Positions 42,780 to 51,561 of a stretch of DNA of 64,000 bases are shown piece after piece. The stretch covers positions 36,093-100,092 of the forward strand of contig CANMGT010000009.1 of the NCBI GenBank assembly GCA_947497495.1, read 5' to 3'. Source of the stretch: an uncultured Lentibacter sp. GTDB lineage: Bacteria > Pseudomonadota > Alphaproteobacteria > Rhodobacterales > Rhodobacteraceae. Position 1 is the stretch's first letter; each line of letters begins with the position of its first letter. A program made the translations under genes and the position numbers. Below the pieces are notes generated by a model that was not told where the DNA came from, searched no databases, and worked only from the letters and a program-made list of their open reading frames with translations.

Positions 42780-43955
42780 ATGCGCAAATTGGTATTCGGA
42801 ACGCTGGCGGCCCTGGTTTTTGGCACGGGCGCGTGGGCGCAAAGCGGCTGCGGTGGCAGTTTTGACAGCTTTGTTGGCGCGATGAAAAAGGAAGCAGGCG
42901 CAAAGGGCTATGACGCAAAGACAGTCAACGCCTTCTTCGCCAATGTGCGCCAAGACCGCAAAGTTTTGAAAGCGGATCGCGCTCAGGGCGTGTTCCAGCT
43001 CGACTTCACGACATTTGCCCGCCGCCTCATTTCGAACGGACGGATCAACAAGGGCATCGCCAACGCCAAGCGCTACGGCCGCACGTTTTCGCGCATGGAG
43101 CGCGAATATGGCGTTAGCCGCGGTGTTTTGCTGGCCTTCTGGGCATTTGAAACCGACTACGGCAGTTACCAAGGCAACTTCAACACGTTGAACGCTTTGG
43201 TGACACTCTCGCACGACTGCCGCCGCCCGCACCTGTTTCGCCCGCAAGTTTTTGCGGCGCTAGAGCTTTACAAGCGCGGCGAGTTTTCCCCGACCAAGAC
43301 AACAGGCGCTTGGGCGGGTGAAATCGGCATGGTGCAGATGCTGCCACAAGATATCATCGACAACGGCGTTGACGGCGACGGCGACGGGCATGTGCGCTTG
43401 AAGACGTCAGCGCCGGACGCGCTGTTGAGCGGCGCGAAGATGCTACGACACCTCGGCTGGCGGGCTGGTGAGCCGTGGCTGCAGGAAGTTGCCGTGCCCG
43501 CAAACCTCGACTGGTCAAAGACGGGCCTGCGCACGCAGATGAAAGCTTCGGATTGGGCCAAAATGGGCGTGAAGCCCCGTCACGGAAAACTGGCAGGCAA
43601 GCTGCCCTCCTCGCTGCTTCTGCCGCAAGGGCGCAAGGGCCCGGCCTTTCTCGCCTACCCGAACTTTCGCGTCTATTTCGAGTGGAACCAGAGCTACACT
43701 TATGTTCTCACCGCGGCCTATTTCGCCAATCGCCTTGAGGGCGGGCCGGTGTTTAACCCCGGTAAGCCTGACCGCGGGTTGAGCGGCGGTGACTTGAAAC
43801 GCCTGCAAGAAAAGCTGGCGCGCAGAGGCCATGACGTGGGCAAGATAGACGGCATCCTCGGCTCGGGCACCCGCGCCGCTGTGCAAGACGAGCAGAAGCG
43901 GCTGGGTATGCCAGCAGACGCGTGGCCAACGCGCCAGCTGCTTGACCGCCTCTAA
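42780..43955 (+). CDS. MltB-type lytic murein transglycosylase with peptidoglycan-binding domain
   Basis: 391 residues. Signal peptide residues 1-20 (MRKLVFGTLAALVFGTGAWA). The MltB-like core has the catalytic Glu124 in LLAFWAFETDYGSYQGNFNT and GAWAGEIGMVQMLPQDIID. The last 70 residues (GGDLKRLQEKLARRGHD, GILGSGTRAAVQDEQKRLG) are a peptidoglycan-binding type 1 domain. It cleaves glycan strands with formation of anhydromuramic ends. It stands alone; the 252 bp upstream are AT-richer and hold the promoter but no other gene. Confidence 0.94.
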   Translation: MRKLVFGTLAALVFGTGAWAQSGCGGSFDSFVGAMKKEAGAKGYDAKTVNAFFANVRQDRKVLKADRAQGVFQLDFTTFARRLISNGRINKGIANAKRYGRTFSRMEREYGVSRGVLLAFWAFETDYGSYQGNFNTLNALVTLSHDCRRPHLFRPQVFAALELYKRGEFSPTKTTGAWAGEIGMVQMLPQDIIDNGVDGDGDGHVRLKTSAPDALLSGAKMLRHLGWRAGEPWLQEVAVPANLDWSKTGLRTQMKASDWAKMGVKPRHGKLAGKLPSSLLLPQGRKGPAFLAYPNFRVYFEWNQSYTYVLTAAYFANRLEGGPVFNPGKPDRGLSGGDLKRLQEKLARRGHDVGKIDGILGSGTRAAVQDEQKRLGMPADAWPTRQLLDRL

Positions 43956-43969
43956 ACCTGTCTGGAAGC

Positions 43970-45325
43970 CTAGCTGGCTGCGGCAAAGCCCGCATCTAGC
44001 GCTGTCAGGATCGTCTGCACGTCGTCTCTTGTGAGAACGAGCGGCGGCGAGAGGATCACGTTTGGCCCCGAAATGCGCACCATCGCGCCATTCTGGTAGG
44101 TGACGTCTTGCAGGGTTGCGGTGCTGGCCTTGTCGATCGGCGTTTTTGAGCCGCGATCCGACACCAGCTCCATCGCGCACATCAGGCCATGGCCACCGCG
44201 CACATCGCCTATCATCTCGTGTTTGGCTTGCAGTGCTTGCATGCCAGCGAAAAGCTCGGCGCCACGCGCGGCGGCGTTTTCGTTCACCTTGAGGCGCTTT
44301 GTTTCGGCAAGGCAAGCCAGAGCAGCGGCCGCGCCAACAGGGTGGCCCGAGTAGGTATAGCCATGGCCGATTGCCGCCTTGCCTGTGGTGTCGCTTTCGA
44401 ACACTTCAACAACCTCCTCGGCGATCATGACCGCGCCGAACGGGAAGTAACCGTTGGTGATCGCCTTGGCGGTGCACATGAAGTCTGGCTTGACGCCCCA
44501 GTGCCGCGCGCCCGACCAAGACCCCGTGCGCCCGAAGGCTGTGATGACCTCATCGGAGATCAGCAGGATGCCATTCCTGGTGCAGATGTCGCGCACGCCG
44601 GGCATGAAGCTTTCGTGCGGCGGGATGACGCCTCCCGCGCCGAGGATTGGCTCCATGATGAAGGCTGCGATGGTGCCAGCCCCCTGGAAGGCGATCTCGT
44701 CTTCAAGGGCGGCAAGGCAAAGTTGCGCTAGCCTCTCGGGGTCTGTCTCGTTGAAGGGGTTGCGGTAGGTGTAGGGGGCGGGGATGTGAAAACAGCCCGC
44801 CATCAGCGGCTCGTAGGCGGTGCGGAAATTGGCGTTGCCGTTGACAGATGCGCCGCCGAAATGCGTCCCGTGATAGCCCTTTTTGAGCGAGAGGAACTTT
44901 GTGCGCGCAGGCTCGCCCTTCACTTTGTGATACTGCCGCGCAAGGCGCAGGGCCGTTTCGACAGAGTCAGAGCCGCCGGATGTATAGAACGCGCGCGTCA
45001 GCCCGTCGGGCGCGAAGAAATCGCGCAGCTCTTCAGAGAGTTCGATAACCGTATCATTCGTCGTGCCGCGGAACGTTGAATAGTAAGGAAGTTGCTCAAG
45101 CTGGGCGGCGATGGCGTCTTTCACAGGCTGGCAAGAGAAGCCGAGGTTGACGTTCCAAAGCCCGCCAACACCGTCAACAACTTCGTGGCCGTCGATGTCG
45201 GAAATGCGAACGCCCTGCGCGCCCGTTACGATTGTCGGAGGGTTTGCGCGGCTGTCGGCGGGGTGCGCCATCGGGTGCCAAAGCGAGCGGGCGTTGTTCT
45301 CTTTGAGGAAATTGCTGTCTTTCAT
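43970..45325 (-). CDS. Class III aminotransferase of the IclR/TTT locus
   Basis: 451 residues from ATG 45325 with AAGGA upstream, beginning MKDSNFLKENNARSLWHPMA. The PLP lysine is Lys287 in MCTAKAITNGYFPFGAV; LLISDEVITAFGRTG has the Asp that bonds the pyridine N, and AFYTSGGSDSVETALRL binds the phosphate. The N-terminal LWHPMAHP-type motif is typical of omega-amino acid or taurine/beta-alanine-type transaminases with pyruvate. Substrate unknown. It is 10 bp from the HAD gene and 220 bp longer frames upstream are only apparent, since they overlap the HAD gene. It likely feeds an aldehyde to the dehydrogenase in the divergent operon. Confidence 0.9.
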   Translation of the reverse strand: MKDSNFLKENNARSLWHPMAHPADSRANPPTIVTGAQGVRISDIDGHEVVDGVGGLWNVNLGFSCQPVKDAIAAQLEQLPYYSTFRGTTNDTVIELSEELRDFFAPDGLTRAFYTSGGSDSVETALRLARQYHKVKGEPARTKFLSLKKGYHGTHFGGASVNGNANFRTAYEPLMAGCFHIPAPYTYRNPFNETDPERLAQLCLAALEDEIAFQGAGTIAAFIMEPILGAGGVIPPHESFMPGVRDICTRNGILLISDEVITAFGRTGSWSGARHWGVKPDFMCTAKAITNGYFPFGAVMIAEEVVEVFESDTTGKAAIGHGYTYSGHPVGAAAALACLAETKRLKVNENAAARGAELFAGMQALQAKHEMIGDVRGGHGLMCAMELVSDRGSKTPIDKASTATLQDVTYQNGAMVRISGPNVILSPPLVLTRDDVQTILTALDAGFAAAS

Positions 45326-45335
45326 GTCGTGTTCC

Positions 45336-45998
45336 TTACAATGCGTGTTCGGGCAGGCCCAAAAGGCCGAGCGCCGCTTGATAGCTGGTGGCAGGTGAGG
45401 TGACATCAAAGTGCACGCGGGGCAGGCCAATGGCGTCGGCGCCTTCGATGTTGCGGAGTTGGTCGTCAACGAAAACGCATTCGCTGGCGGGCAGGGCAAG
45501 CTCGGCAAGAACGGCCTCATAGGCACGTGCGTCGGGCTTGAGGATGCCTGTATAGGTCGCGTCGATGATGACTTCGAAGTCTTTCAGGAACGGCAGCTTG
45601 TCGCGAAAGTCTGCGCCGTAGAACAAGTCCAGCTCGTTGGACAGGATTGCGAGGCGGATGCCGGCGGCTTTGCAAATGTCGATGGTTCGGCGGAACTCGG
45701 GGCGGATGACAGCGTCAGGGTCAGCGCCGCGCGCGGCGCGCACGAACTGGCTCATCTCTGTCCAGTCTTCGCCGACAAGCTGGCCGACTTCGCGAGTGCG
45801 TTGGCCCCAATAGTCGCGCTCGCTGATCTCGTCAGCTTGCATCGCGCGCCAGAGCCTGTCGGTTTGCGGCGCGAAAGGGCCTTGCCATGTCAGGCTTCCA
45901 GCAGGCAGGCCAAGGGCGGCTTCGGTAAGGCTGTGCGTTTCAAACAAGGTGCGCGATACGACGCCGCCAAAGTCGAGGATAAGTGCTTGGGCACTCAT
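45336..45998 (-). CDS. HAD-superfamily hydrolase (subfamily IA, YihX-like)
   Basis: 220 residues. Motif I is ALILDFGGVVS (nucleophile Asp9), motif II ILSNE, motif III Lys in GILKPDARAY and motif IV CVFVDDQLRNIEGA. The second Asp of motif I is Gly, as is usual in the DFGGV subgroup that includes phosphatases like YihX. It may dephosphorylate a sugar phosphate or dehalogenate an acid; the sequence does not tell. It overlaps the IclR gene by 4 bp and precedes the aminotransferase by 10 bp, so its substrate is probably related to the transported compound. Confidence 0.86.
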   Translation of the reverse strand: MSAQALILDFGGVVSRTLFETHSLTEAALGLPAGSLTWQGPFAPQTDRLWRAMQADEISERDYWGQRTREVGQLVGEDWTEMSQFVRAARGADPDAVIRPEFRRTIDICKAAGIRLAILSNELDLFYGADFRDKLPFLKDFEVIIDATYTGILKPDARAYEAVLAELALPASECVFVDDQLRNIEGADAIGLPRVHFDVTSPATSYQAALGLLGLPEHAL

Positions 45999-46771
45999 GC
46001 TGCGGCCTCCTTGAATGACTGGGGAAGGAACCCGCCCATCAGGCGTGTCAGCCGGGGTGCGGCGTCGCGCAACTGCGCGCGAATGTTGTCTCTGTGCGCC
46101 GCGTTCATGCGGGAAACGGGAGCGGCAACCGCAATGGCCCCGATGCAGGCTTGGCGGCTGTCAAACAGCGGCATGGCATGGGTGTGCACATCGGCTTCAA
46201 AGTTCGCGACTGACTCTGCCATCTGGTTTTCGCGCACCTCTGCGAGGATGGCGCGCAGCTTGGTTGGGTTCACTTCAGTCTGCTCTGTGAGTTTTTCAAG
46301 CTTCGCCTCAAGGGCGGCATCAACGAAAGCGTCAGCGGAGAAGCTCAGAACACAGAGGCCCGAGCTTGTCGCATGCAGCGGCAGAATGTCGGCGTCTTCC
46401 ATGGTGACGCGCGTGCCGTGCTGGTGCGAATAGACATAGGCCAAGGTGCTGAGTGTGTCGCCCTGCAAAAGCGAAACATGGGCAGTTTCGCCAGTTGCTT
46501 CGGCGAGCTCGGTGAGCACATCCAGCGTGACATCGCGCATTGGCACGGCGGCCTCGCGCAGCGCAGCGAGGCGTAAAAAGGCAACGCCGAGGCGGTACTC
46601 GCGGCCCGCTCCGGCCTGTTCGACGAATCCCTGCGCCTGCAATTCGCTCATCAGGCGGTGCACCGTTGCCTTGTTCAACCCAGACAGGCGGGACAGCTCG
46701 CTTAGCCCGATCAGGCTTTGTGATCTGGAGAAGTAAGTCAGCAAAGACAGTGCTTTAGAGACGGTTCCCAT
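45995..46771 (-). CDS. IclR-family transcriptional regulator
   Basis: 258 residues when started at ATG 46771 (MGTVSKALSLLTYFSRSQSL); the frame extends 21 codons upstream, into the region of putative operators. The N-terminal winged helix has GLSELSRLSGLNKATVHRLM. The C-terminal effector domain has ETAHVSLLQGDTLSTLAYV, PLHATSSGLCVLSF and CIGAIAVAAPVSRM, as in IclR proteins. It overlaps the HAD hydrolase gene and is divergent from the TTT transporter operon, so it very likely controls both directions. Ligand unknown. Confidence 0.93.
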   Translation of the reverse strand: MGTVSKALSLLTYFSRSQSLIGLSELSRLSGLNKATVHRLMSELQAQGFVEQAGAGREYRLGVAFLRLAALREAAVPMRDVTLDVLTELAEATGETAHVSLLQGDTLSTLAYVYSHQHGTRVTMEDADILPLHATSSGLCVLSFSADAFVDAALEAKLEKLTEQTEVNPTKLRAILAEVRENQMAESVANFEADVHTHAMPLFDSRQACIGAIAVAAPVSRMNAAHRDNIRAQLRDAAPRLTRLMGGFLPQSFKEAAA

Positions 46772-46846
46772 TGTCGTCTTTCTCGCCCAAAGTTTAGGCG
46801 GTTGCGGAGTTGCAGGGCCAAATAAAACGTTCACTTGTTAAAAGTG

Positions 46847-46894
46847 TTGACAGACTCGGCATGGGCCTGTCAATCTGTTTTAGAACCGACGGTT
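46847..46894. promoter_or_regulatory. Candidate IclR operators in divergent promoter
   Basis: Two inverted repeats lie between the IclR gene and the transporter operon: ttgacag (46847-46853) with ctgtcaa (46867-46873), and aaccgacggtt (46884-46894, perfect 11-bp palindrome). ttgaca at 46847 may also be a -35 box for the transporter operon; the matching -10 is weak (caatct). Confidence 0.5.
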
Positions 46895-46927
46895 TGAATA
46901 ATGAACCGCAACATCAGGGAGATCAAG

Positions 46928-47872
46928 ATGCTAGGAAACAAAATTTTGGGTGGCGCATTGGCGCTGACACTCACAGCCATGGGCGGCGCGGCCTTGGCCG
47001 AATACCCCGAGAAGCCTGTGAGCTTTGTCGTGCCGTGGCCTCCGGGCGATTTGGAAGACGTGCTGACCCGCATGATCGCCGAAGACTTTCAGGCCGAATA
47101 CGGCGTGTCGGCGGCTGTTGTGAACAAACCCGGCGGCGGCGGCGGCCCTTTCCCCGGCGCGATCGAAGTCGCGAATGCCCCTGCTGACGGCTACACGATC
47201 GGCTCGTTCATCATCGCGGTGCCCGTGGTCGGCCCGCAGATCGGCATTCCCGAGCTGAACCCGGACCCGTTTGAGCCGCTTGGCAACTTTTTGACATACC
47301 CGTTTGTTATCGCCTCAAAGGGTGATGCGCCCTATGCCGACATGGCCGGCCTTGCCGACTACGCCAAAGAAAACGACGTTGTGCTTGGCCACTTCGGCGC
47401 ACCGCTGGTGCCAACGCAGGTGACATTCGGCCTCGCCAAAACACTTGGCTTCTCGTTTGCCTCGGACGCAGCGTTTGACGCGCTTGACTGCAACACGCTG
47501 GCCTCGGGCGATGCGGATGTGATCAACACCACGCTGCAGCTTATCCTGCCGTGCCTCGACGACGTGAAGGTTTTGGCTTCAATCGGCTCTGAGCGTATCC
47601 CGCTGACGCCTGATGCCCCAACAGTGGCCGAATTGGCGCCTGACCTTGATGTAGCCCTTTGGAATGGCCTCTTTGTTCATAAAGACACGCCGCAGGACGT
47701 GCGCGAGAAGATCATCGCCGTGGCGAAGAAAACTGTGATGTCTGAGCGCGCCCAGAAACTGGCCGCCGAGACAGGCGCTCTGGTCTACTGGCAGTCAGCT
47801 GAAGAAGTGTCGGCGCAGATCAAGAAAGACATCAAGACAACTGGCGCGATCGAAACCCTTCTGTCTGAGTAA
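46928..47872 (+). CDS. TTT-family solute-binding protein (Bug/TctC type)
   Basis: 314 residues from ATG 46928, with AGGGAG upstream (an alternative ATG at 46901 adds nine residues). Signal peptide: KILGGALALTLTAMGGAALA. The mature part starts EYPEKPVSFVVPWPPGDLED, and VVNKPGGGGGPFPGAIEVA is the phosphate/carboxylate-binding loop seen in tripartite tricarboxylate transporter binding proteins. It captures a carboxylate-containing substrate in the periplasm. First gene of the tctC-tctB-tctA-aldehyde dehydrogenase operon, followed by a strong terminator-like hairpin before tctB. The ligand is unknown. Confidence 0.93.
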   Translation: MLGNKILGGALALTLTAMGGAALAEYPEKPVSFVVPWPPGDLEDVLTRMIAEDFQAEYGVSAAVVNKPGGGGGPFPGAIEVANAPADGYTIGSFIIAVPVVGPQIGIPELNPDPFEPLGNFLTYPFVIASKGDAPYADMAGLADYAKENDVVLGHFGAPLVPTQVTFGLAKTLGFSFASDAAFDALDCNTLASGDADVINTTLQLILPCLDDVKVLASIGSERIPLTPDAPTVAELAPDLDVALWNGLFVHKDTPQDVREKIIAVAKKTVMSERAQKLAAETGALVYWQSAEEVSAQIKKDIKTTGAIETLLSE

Positions 47873-47886
47873 TCACCAAACACACT

Positions 47887-47917
47887 GTCGGGCGGCTTCA
47901 GGCTGCCCGACTTTTTT
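47887..47917 (+). terminator. Terminator-like hairpin between binding protein and TctB genes
   Basis: gtcgggcggc (47887-47896) pairs with ggctgcccgac (47901-47911) followed by six T (47912-47917). It is inside the operon and likely lowers downstream expression. Confidence 0.85.
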
Positions 47918-47928
47918 CGGGGGCTGGC

Positions 47929-48468
47929 ATGAGCAAAGATCGTAGCGAGGAAGTTCGCCGCTTCAGTGGGCCTCTCAGAGGGCAGGCGCTGTTTGCGATT
48001 GTCTTTGTCGTGGCCGCCGCATTGTTGCTCAGCCAGCTTGGCAGTGAAACGAAGTGGATGAAGGGAACAAAGTTCTTTGCCCAGCCTCGCTTCTGGCCGG
48101 CTGTCTCGGTTATTGGCATGGTTGTTTTTGGCGGGCTTCATCTTTGGAAGCTGCCCCGTCGCGGGTTTGCTCAGGTTGATGTCAAAGAGTGGATTATCTG
48201 GTTCAAGGCGATCGAGTTTGTGCTCTGGTTCTTGGCCTACGTGCTCTTGGTGCCTATCCTGGGTTACTTGCCGATGACTGTCGCGTTCATGCTCTTGCTA
48301 ACCTATCGGCTTGGCTACCGTGATCGCTTCATGCTGTCTGTGAGTGCCGCTTTTGGCGTTGCGGTTGTGCTGGTGTTCAAAGGGTTTCTCAACGTGAAAA
48401 TCCCCGGTGGCGCAGTTTACGAATACCTCCCGGGTGCGCTGCGCACCTTCTTCATCATCAATTTCTGA
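47929..48468 (+). CDS. TctB-family small permease subunit
   Basis: 179 residues with four hydrophobic segments (GQALFAIVFVVAAALLLSQL, FWPAVSVIGMVVFGGL, AIEFVLWFLAYVLLVPILGY, and the last near 140-160). ALFAIV...FWPAV and PILGYLPMTVAFMLLL are typical of the DUF1468/TctB subunit. It forms the membrane complex with TctA, using an ion gradient. Its start lies 12 bp after the internal hairpin. Confidence 0.88.
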   Translation: MSKDRSEEVRRFSGPLRGQALFAIVFVVAAALLLSQLGSETKWMKGTKFFAQPRFWPAVSVIGMVVFGGLHLWKLPRRGFAQVDVKEWIIWFKAIEFVLWFLAYVLLVPILGYLPMTVAFMLLLTYRLGYRDRFMLSVSAAFGVAVVLVFKGFLNVKIPGGAVYEYLPGALRTFFIINF

Positions 48469-48475
48469 GGGCCGC

Positions 48476-50104
48476 ATGGACATTCTCTTTGAAGCCTTTC
48501 AAGTCCTCGCGCGCTGGGATGTGATGATAGCGCTGCTTGTCGGCTCAGTCGGCGGCGTCCTGATCGGCGCGATCCCCGGTGTCGGCCCGGCTGTCGCCAT
48601 CGCAATTCTGTTGCCAGCGACGTTCAGCATGGATCCGATTGTCGGGCTAACTGTGCTCTTGGGCATCTACGGCAGCTCGATGTATGGCGGGGCCATTCCC
48701 GCGATCCTGATCAACACACCGGGCACAGCCGTGAACGCGCTGACAACATACGACGGCTACCCGATGACCTCTCGAGGCGAGGCACGGCGCGCCCTGTCGC
48801 TGGCCTATTCGGCGAGCTTTTATGGAGGTGTTTTCTCGGTTGTCTGCCTGATCCTCTTCGCCCCTGTGCTGGCCAAAATCGCTCCGATGTTTGGCAGCCG
48901 CGAGATATTTCTTGCGGCCCTCTTGGGCTTGATTCTGGTGGTTATCGCCCACCGTGGCCAAAGCCTGATCGCGGCAGCGCTGGCGAGTTTCGGGATATTT
49001 TTGCACACCGTCGGGCTTGAGCCTGTCAAATACACCAAGCGTTTTACCTTTGAGCAAAGCTGGCTCAGCTCGGGCGTTGATCTGATCGTGGTTGTCCTTG
49101 GCCTCTTTGCGATCAGTCAGGCGATTTTCCTGCTGCGCGGCGAAGATGAGAAAATCCGCCTCACCAAGCTGCGCGGCGGTATGTTTCAAGGCATGCGCGA
49201 GCTGTCGCGCCACCCGCGCGTCGCGACTGTCTCGGCCACTCTCGGCGTATTGATGGGGATGATCCCCGGAGTTGGCGAGTTCACCGCGCAGTTCCTCAGC
49301 TATACCTATGCGCAACGCACCTCCGAGCGGCCTGACGACTTTGGCCACGGCGCCAGCGAAGGCCTGATCGCGGCAGAAACGTCAAACAACGCGGTGCCCG
49401 CTGCCGCCATGGTGCCGCTGCTGGCGCTTGGTATTCCCGGCGAGGCGCTGACAGCGATGATGCTCTCGGTGTTTTACGTGCACAACGTGGTGCCCGGACC
49501 GCAGCTGTTCCAGAACCAGATGGATTTTGTCGTCGCACTCTACCTTGCGCTGCTCATTCTCAACGTGCTGGTGCTTATCTTCCTTCTGTTCGCCACCAAC
49601 CAGCTGATCAAAGTTGTCAAAATCCCCAACCGCTTTCTCGGCGCAGCGATCCTGACATTGAGTTTTGTGGGCGTTTACAGCCTGCGCAACTCCTTCACAG
49701 ACTGCCTGGTCGCGGCCTGTTTCGGCGTCTTCGGCTTTGTGCTCAAACGCCTCTCACTGCCGGCTGTTCCCATCGTCTTGGGCATGGTCTTGGGCGGCAT
49801 CATGGAGGTGAAGTTGCGCGCTGGCATGGCCCGCGTCAAAGAGCCTTTTGACTTTATCGACCGCCCAGTCGCGATGATCTTGTTTATCATGATCATCGGG
49901 GTGCTACTTCTGCACTTCCGCTATGTCTGGGGAGAGCGCAAATCACTCAAGGAGGCCAAATGGCTAGCCAAGCACGCATCGACGAACTTCGGAGCGCAAA
50001 TGTCGCGCCGCAGAAGCTTTTTATCAACGGAACGTGGCAAGACGCTTCGGGCGAAGCGCTCGAAATACGCTCCCCGATCGACGGACAAAAGCTCACGACG
50101 CTAG
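48476..50104 (+). CDS. TctA-family large permease subunit, C-terminus overlapping the next gene
   Basis: 542 residues from ATG 48476. About twelve membrane segments. GVLIGAIPGVGPAVAIAILL, GIYGSSMYGGAIPAILINTP and LIAAETSNNAVPAAAMVPLL are the TctA signatures. A second glycine-rich repeat, GVLMGMIPGVGEFTAQFLSY, marks the second half. The membrane domain ends near residue 485 (VLLLHFRYVWGERKSL). The last 48 residues overlap the aldehyde dehydrogenase gene by 145 bp and are Arg/Ser-rich, unlike the family; a lost stop codon or frameshift near 49950 is possible. Confidence 0.92.
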   Translation: MDILFEAFQVLARWDVMIALLVGSVGGVLIGAIPGVGPAVAIAILLPATFSMDPIVGLTVLLGIYGSSMYGGAIPAILINTPGTAVNALTTYDGYPMTSRGEARRALSLAYSASFYGGVFSVVCLILFAPVLAKIAPMFGSREIFLAALLGLILVVIAHRGQSLIAAALASFGIFLHTVGLEPVKYTKRFTFEQSWLSSGVDLIVVVLGLFAISQAIFLLRGEDEKIRLTKLRGGMFQGMRELSRHPRVATVSATLGVLMGMIPGVGEFTAQFLSYTYAQRTSERPDDFGHGASEGLIAAETSNNAVPAAAMVPLLALGIPGEALTAMMLSVFYVHNVVPGPQLFQNQMDFVVALYLALLILNVLVLIFLLFATNQLIKVVKIPNRFLGAAILTLSFVGVYSLRNSFTDCLVAACFGVFGFVLKRLSLPAVPIVLGMVLGGIMEVKLRAGMARVKEPFDFIDRPVAMILFIMIIGVLLLHFRYVWGERKSLKEAKWLAKHASTNFGAQMSRRRSFLSTERGKTLRAKRSKYAPRSTDKSSRR

Positions 50105-51444
50105 CCCGCGCGACGCCGGATGATGTTGGCAAGGCTGTTGCTGCCGCGCGCGCTGCGTTTGATGACGGGCGCTGGCGCGACATGCCGCCCGCTGGCCGCA
50201 AGAAAGTGCTGCACAAGATCGCCGATCTGATCGAGAAATACGCTGAAGAACTCACCGTACTGGGCGTGCGTGACAACGGCACAGAATATAACATGGCGAT
50301 CAAGGCCGAAGCGGGATCGGCGGCGGGAACTTTCCGCTACTACGCTGAAGCAATTGACAAAATCTATGGCGAAGTCGCCCCGACTGCGCCCACTGTGCTG
50401 GGCCTCGTGCACCACGCGCCCGTTGGCGTTGTGGGGGCCATCGTGCCTTGGAACTTCCCGTTGATGATCGGCTCATGGAAAATCGCACCTGCCTTGGCGA
50501 CTGGCAACTCACTTGTGTTGAAGCCCGCCGAAACAGCCTCGCTCTCACTGCTGAAACTGGCCGAAATCTGCACTGAGGCGGGCCTGCCGGACGGTGTTTT
50601 TAACGTCGTCACAGGGCAAGGCTCTGTCACCGGCGAAGCGCTGGCGATGTCGATGGACGTTGATGTGCTTGTCTTCACAGGCTCGGGCGGCGTGGGCCGC
50701 CGCTTGCTGGAATATTCTGCGCGCTCCAACCTCAAGCGCGTTTACCTCGAGCTTGGCGGCAAATCGCCAAACATCATCTTCGCTGATGCGCCTGACTTGG
50801 AGCAGGCGGCGAAAGTCTCGGCGATGGGCATCTTCCGCAACTCCGGCCAAGTCTGCGTGGCGGGCTCGCGGCTTTTGGTCGAACGCTCAATCCACGACAG
50901 GTTTGTCGCGCTGGTGGCAGCGGAGGCGGAGAAGCTGAAAGTTGGAGATCCTCTTGATTTGAAAACACAAATCGGCGCGGTGAACTCCATCCCGCAGCTT
51001 GAAGGCAATTTGGGCTTTGTTGAAAAGGCCTTGGCCGAAGGGGCCGAGCTGGCCACAGGCGGCGGGCGTGTTCTGGAAGAAACCGGCGGCTACTACATGG
51101 CGCCGACGATCCTCACGGGCGTGCAAAAAGACCACAACGTTTTTCAGAACGAAGTCTTCGGGCCTGTGTTGGCGGTGAGCACATTTGAGAGCGATGCCGA
51201 GGCCGTTATGCTCGCCAATGCGACTGACTTCGGCTTGGCGGCGGGCGTTTGGACCTCAAACCTGAGCCGCGCGCACAACATGGTGCGCGGGATCCGAGCC
51301 GGAGTGGTGCATGTGAACACCTATGGCGGAGCTGACAATACGGTGCCGTTGGGTGGCGTGAAACAGTCGGGCAACGGGCATGACAAGTCGCTCCACGCTA
51401 TGGAAAAATACACCGATCTGAAAACCGCCTGGATACAGCTTTGA
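49960..51444 (+). CDS. Aldehyde dehydrogenase of the TTT operon (PuuC/AldA-like)
   Basis: 494 residues from ATG 49960, with AAGGAGG directly upstream inside the end of the tctA frame. Catalytic Glu264 in [10 protein letters not shown] and Cys299 in RNSGQVCVAGSR. The family motifs VVGAIVPWNFPLMIGSWK and FGPVLAVSTFESDAEA are normal. The subfamily resembles gamma-glutamyl-gamma-aminobutyraldehyde and betaine-aldehyde-type dehydrogenases. It probably oxidises the aldehyde formed by the class III aminotransferase of the divergent operon. Confidence 0.92.
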   Translation: MASQARIDELRSANVAPQKLFINGTWQDASGEALEIRSPIDGQKLTTLARATPDDVGKAVAAARAAFDDGRWRDMPPAGRKKVLHKIADLIEKYAEELTVLGVRDNGTEYNMAIKAEAGSAAGTFRYYAEAIDKIYGEVAPTAPTVLGLVHHAPVGVVGAIVPWNFPLMIGSWKIAPALATGNSLVLKPAETASLSLLKLAEICTEAGLPDGVFNVVTGQGSVTGEALAMSMDVDVLVFTGSGGVGRRLLEYSARSNLKRVYLELGGKSPNIIFADAPDLEQAAKVSAMGIFRNSGQVCVAGSRLLVERSIHDRFVALVAAEAEKLKVGDPLDLKTQIGAVNSIPQLEGNLGFVEKALAEGAELATGGGRVLEETGGYYMAPTILTGVQKDHNVFQNEVFGPVLAVSTFESDAEAVMLANATDFGLAAGVWTSNLSRAHNMVRGIRAGVVHVNTYGGADNTVPLGGVKQSGNGHDKSLHAMEKYTDLKTAWIQL

Positions 51445-51561
51445 GGCCAAGCGCTCGCGGGGCGGATCGGGCGCCGGGGCGCGGCTCTGCTCTTTTAGGG
51501 GCCGCAAAGCAGGTTCAAATCACTCCTCGCACAGGCTTGCCGAACGCGCTAGGTTTGGCGC

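Noticed and set aside
45326..45526. N-terminal extension of the class III aminotransferase
   Set aside because: It overlaps the HAD hydrolase gene almost completely, and ATG 45325 has a proper ribosome-binding site.
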